DNA of 64,000 nt from NCBI RefSeq assembly GCF_009389715.1, contig NW_024067666.1:1591001-1655000 (forward strand). The letters are read 5' to 3'. Source of the stretch: Phoenix dactylifera. Taxonomy: Eukaryota; Streptophyta; Magnoliopsida; Arecales; Arecaceae. Shown here piece after piece: positions 60,830 to 64,000 of this stretch. Position 1 is the first letter of the stretch, and the number at the start of each line of letters is the position of its first letter. Both the position numbers and the translations under genes were made by a program. Below the pieces are notes generated by a model. That model saw only the letters and a list, made by a program, of their open reading frames with translations, had not been told where the DNA came from and searched no databases.

Positions 60830-62875
60830 TTCCACTAACTTTACCTCCCCGCCCTCTATGCGGCCGCCCGCTTGGTTTTATATCGTACGTCTTTACTAGT
60901 TTTACTTTTTTGTGTAAGTGGTTTGTGGTGATGGTGTGTTATGGATGCATGATATGATATGTATGGAATATAGTTGAATAAAGAGAGGGCTGGCTTTATA
61001 TAGTTTGATGCATAGGGGCTTCTTGTATACATGCATGCTGACTTGGTGTTATGTTCTTTTTTATTTTTGGTGTTATTCTCTTTTAAAATTGAGGTCATGA
61101 GTATGGATTTCTTTATCTCCTAACCAATGTTTGGTTGATCTTTTGGTGATAATGGCTTTCTATGGGTGGGAATGAGTGGATTTGTATAGTAGGAGAGTTT
61201 GAATGCGCCTTTGAAGTCTAAACGTTGTTCGTAGAGAGAAATATAATAAGCGCAGGTTGTAGTTACTTTTGTTTTAATCCATCCCACTCGTTTCGTTTAG
61301 CATGGTATAGGGGATGTAGTTAGCCTTTGAATTGTATAGTTTATTAGGCATCACGTGAGGCGTGTATTTGGTGAGACCGTATTTTTTTTATTGAAAAAAT
61401 CAGTCATGATGATCGAGTAAATTCAGAATCGGAAATGCGTTGATAATGAAAAGCCGCTGCTCCTTGACATTTGCATATTCTTGAGTAAGTGTGGCTTCTA
61501 TCCATATCTATATGAGGTGAACGATGCTGCTAATTAAATTGCCTTCTTTGCGACTTATCATTTTGAAAATTTCATCTGAAAGAATTATGTGTTTATGCCT
61601 TATCATTTGTATCATTTTTTTTTTTTTTTGATTTTATTGATCGCACTCATACTCTCGTGTTTGATCTTGTAAAAAAAAAAAAAAAAATTGTATAATTTAG
61701 TTATACTGTAGCCCAACCATAGACCTAAATGATCATTTCAGTGCTCCATATACTTGGACAACAATGGCGCTATTTTCTTTTTTTTCAATAAAAATCTAAG
61801 TTGTTGAATAATAGATATACATCACTAAGTCTCCATGCTTTTTTAATATAAGGAGCAAGCACATATTTGTTAATGTTTTATCTTTTTCTTTTGTAAATTT
61901 TGAGTAAATATTCATCTAATTACTCATTTTGCAAGAAGAGATCATAAATTTTCTCCCTGAACAACATATTTAGGGGTTTTTGGATAATTTTACGTCAAGA
62001 TCTAAATATGAAACAAGTGTTACTTATACCAAACGGTCGATGTTTTATGTATCAGGTGTTTTAAATTTGTCTTAGATTATCCTAAGATCTCCAAAAATGT
62101 AGCATTCCCAGAAAAATAAATTATTGCAAAATCCATAATTATGTCATTAAATTTGCAAAATCTATTTCAGAGCTCATAAACGCTTGGCCAGTGGAAGCCC
62201 TTCAATCCCCGGACCAAGACCTATTAAATGGCCTTACTGCCGTGGCCTGCGGGTAAAGTACGACCTAAAGCAGGAGGAACACCAGACGTATCTGAATAGC
62301 TTCAGGCCTCCGGAAGCCATGGCTTTCAAGAAAGCTACGACAGTGTGTAGTTGTGGCAGCTTTTTAATGGCCTGCCATGTCCTCCTCGCATTTAAGCTGG
62401 AAGCATTCAAGTACCCCCGTCATAAAACTTCAGAATATTTTCTAAAAAAATTAAAGCCTCGAGGACCGACAAGTATACCCTGCAAGCGTTCCATTGCCAC
62501 GTGTTAAGAAGGTATTGGAGTTCGTACCTGGCACGTCATCACTATCGGCCAATCTCCTCGTGCCATGTAGCATGCATTCGATCCATGTTTGGAGAGCACT
62601 GACCACAAAATAGAGTTTGCTATCAGTAGTTTGATATTTGGAGAATAATGCAGCCAAAGGTCCGAAATTTATAAAAATATGGAAAAAATACATTAGGGTT
62701 TTGAGAGAAACTTAAATAAAAAAATTTAAAATCAAATATCTATATTTTTATTACTATGAGAGCTAGCATGAGGGAGTCAAATTGATAAATAATCGCAAAA
62801 ATAACACCATTAACTTATTATTCATGAAGATTTCTTTAATTGGTCATTAATTATATAACCATCATTGCTTTGCAA
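60830..62875. other. 3' UTR of the glycine-rich gene, then gene-free DNA
   Basis: An ATATGATATG-rich trailer and AATAAA (60,977-60,982) probably mark the 3' end of the mRNA. A T-run (61,615-61,629) and an A-run (61,671-61,687) follow. A GC-richer frame at 62,184-62,507 shows no family motif. Confidence 0.5.
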
Positions 62876-63860
62876 TCAAGACAGCAGGTGAATGTGGGAA
62901 AATCTCATATATATTTTAGTGCATCAACCAAACAAGAGGTTCAGGACAGGATTTGCATTATTCTACAAGTTAATGCAAAGATTGGTACTGTCACGTATCT
63001 TGGAGCCTCTGTTTCTGGTAGGAGACTTAAAGATCCTCAGTGGGAAAGATCAATAGCAAGTTAGATGGTTGGAAGTGGAGGTTGCTTTCTCAGGCTGGAA
63101 GTGTAGTTCTATTGCAACTTGCAATCGGTTCTTTCCTCTGTGCCTATATATTTGATGACGAGCTGTGTCATTCCTGTGAAGATCATCTATAACATTCAAA
63201 AGCTTCTTAAATCTTTTCTCTGGTCCCATGACATCGGCAAGAAAGGTAGCTATCCATCTGGTTTCTTGGGTCTTTATGACCTTAGGCAAAAACGAAGTGC
63301 TCTCCTAACAAGGTTAGAGCGGCAAAGCTCATTCTCAATCCAGACTCCTTAAGGGCTTCTTTGGTTTGTTCGAAGTATGAGTTCCATGGTTGCTCAAGGA
63401 GGTCCTCAAAAGTGTGGAAAGTAATTGTTTCTCACTCAATTGGAGTTTTTTAGCAAGTTACTGTGACTGCGGCTGTTATTGTTGATCGAGCTTTTAAATT
63501 AGCATGCCAGTTTTATATGACATCTACAATTACTGGCAGTCTGAGAGGCACTGGGACACTTGCAGCTCTCAGAGCTCCATTTCGAAGGCTCCTTTCCTTG
63601 TTCCATGGTTGCTCCCTCCCTCCCCTCGGATTTATCGAGATCAACTTTGATGTGTCATGGAATAATATATACAAAGGGGGTTCTGGTTTTTATCATCAGG
63701 GAATATGAAGGAAGATTCGTTATGGCTGGTTTCAAGGCTCACTGCAGCGACCTCAATGGAGCTTGGGAGGGTGTCCGAGCAGCTGTCTCAGTCTTGAAAT
63801 GCGAAAGAATTCAGTCTACATCAAAGATGGATCACTTTTGACTCAAAAAGAAAAAAAAGC
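62876..63860 (+). mobile_element. 5'-truncated LINE (L1-type) with internal deletion
   Basis: Starts inside the reverse transcriptase C-terminal part: QQVNVGKSHIYFSASTKQEV, then GTVTYLGASVSGRRL (the conserved TYLG.P.SGRR block), then SSVPIYLMTSCVIPVK and LLKSFLWSHD. A gap follows, and then the RNase H opening PPLGFIEINFDVSWNN and GFKAHCSDLN. Frame changes and stops are present throughout and the zinc-knuckle linker is mostly missing, so it is dead. An A-rich tail ends it near 63,860. The remaining 140 bases of the window show nothing. Confidence 0.75.
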
Positions 63861-64000
63861 TCATTTTTGCAAATATTAAAATAAAATGGATTTTTCTCCC
63901 TGCAATATCCCCTCCTCTAAAAAAGTTAGTTCATCAGATAATGCCATACCTGAACTCTTAAAAGGATTTTTTGGGCTAGGGATGGACTTTCCATAGGCCT

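Noticed and set aside
60320-60835. 171-codon Ala/Gly-rich minus-strand frame
   Set aside because: Shadow of the glycine-rich secreted protein gene; includes the complemented GA tract.

Overview
This window is nuclear DNA of a flowering plant. Short GC-rich open frames (phytosulfokine precursor, EVE-domain protein, glycine-rich secreted protein, a two-anchor membrane protein) sit in long AT-rich, transposon-filled intergenic DNA. Intron GT/AG signals, TATA boxes, LINE tails with an RNase H domain, and a Copia element with an initiator-tRNA-Met primer site all fit a plant. The GC-rich coding style suggests a monocot, possibly a palm; that last step is inference from style and was not checked by any search.

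Layout. 1-4.3 kb: no gene, simple repeats. 4.3-4.7 kb: small conserved-looking gene on the minus strand. 4.9-25.2 kb: a transposon graveyard holding CACTA-like ends, two LINE 3' tails (6.7-7.2 and 19.8-20.6 kb), a miniature LTR element (8.0-8.4 kb), a Tourist-like element (12.3-13.0 kb), a hairpin joined to a 276/279-bp tandem array (21.2-22.3 kb) and a three-unit repeat with a tRNA-like box (23.5-24.9 kb). 25.7-26.1 kb: a two-exon phytosulfokine precursor gene. 26.1-31.5 kb: no recognised gene. 31.5-31.6 kb: a 5S rRNA pseudogene. 32.3-34.8 kb: exon-like blocks on the minus strand, one duplicated, tentatively from a B3-like gene. 35.2-35.7 kb: EVE-domain (THYN1-like) gene. 36.0-36.5 kb: a palindrome-rich GC island. 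37.5 kb: a possible orphan last exon. 38.7-43.7 kb: no recognised gene. 43.8-45.0 kb: a 403-residue membrane protein gene on the minus strand. 47.5-53.3 kb: four copies of a 246-bp tandem repeat, the fourth split by a very young Copia element (48,445-53,186) with a 5-bp target duplication. 53.3-60.0 kb: no gene; a degenerate minisatellite near the end. 60.4-60.8 kb: glycine- and cysteine-rich secreted protein. 62.9-63.9 kb: a third LINE fragment.

The host genes look like independent single loci and do not form a pathway. Two encode secreted products (a peptide-hormone precursor and a probable wall protein), one a probable nuclear modified-base reader, and one a membrane protein. No tRNA gene, functional rRNA gene, CRISPR array or operon was seen. 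The least expected items are the exon-like blocks at 32.3-34.8 kb, which lack start codons and are easily missed, the 5S-derived pseudogene, and the hairpin fused to the 276/279-bp array.
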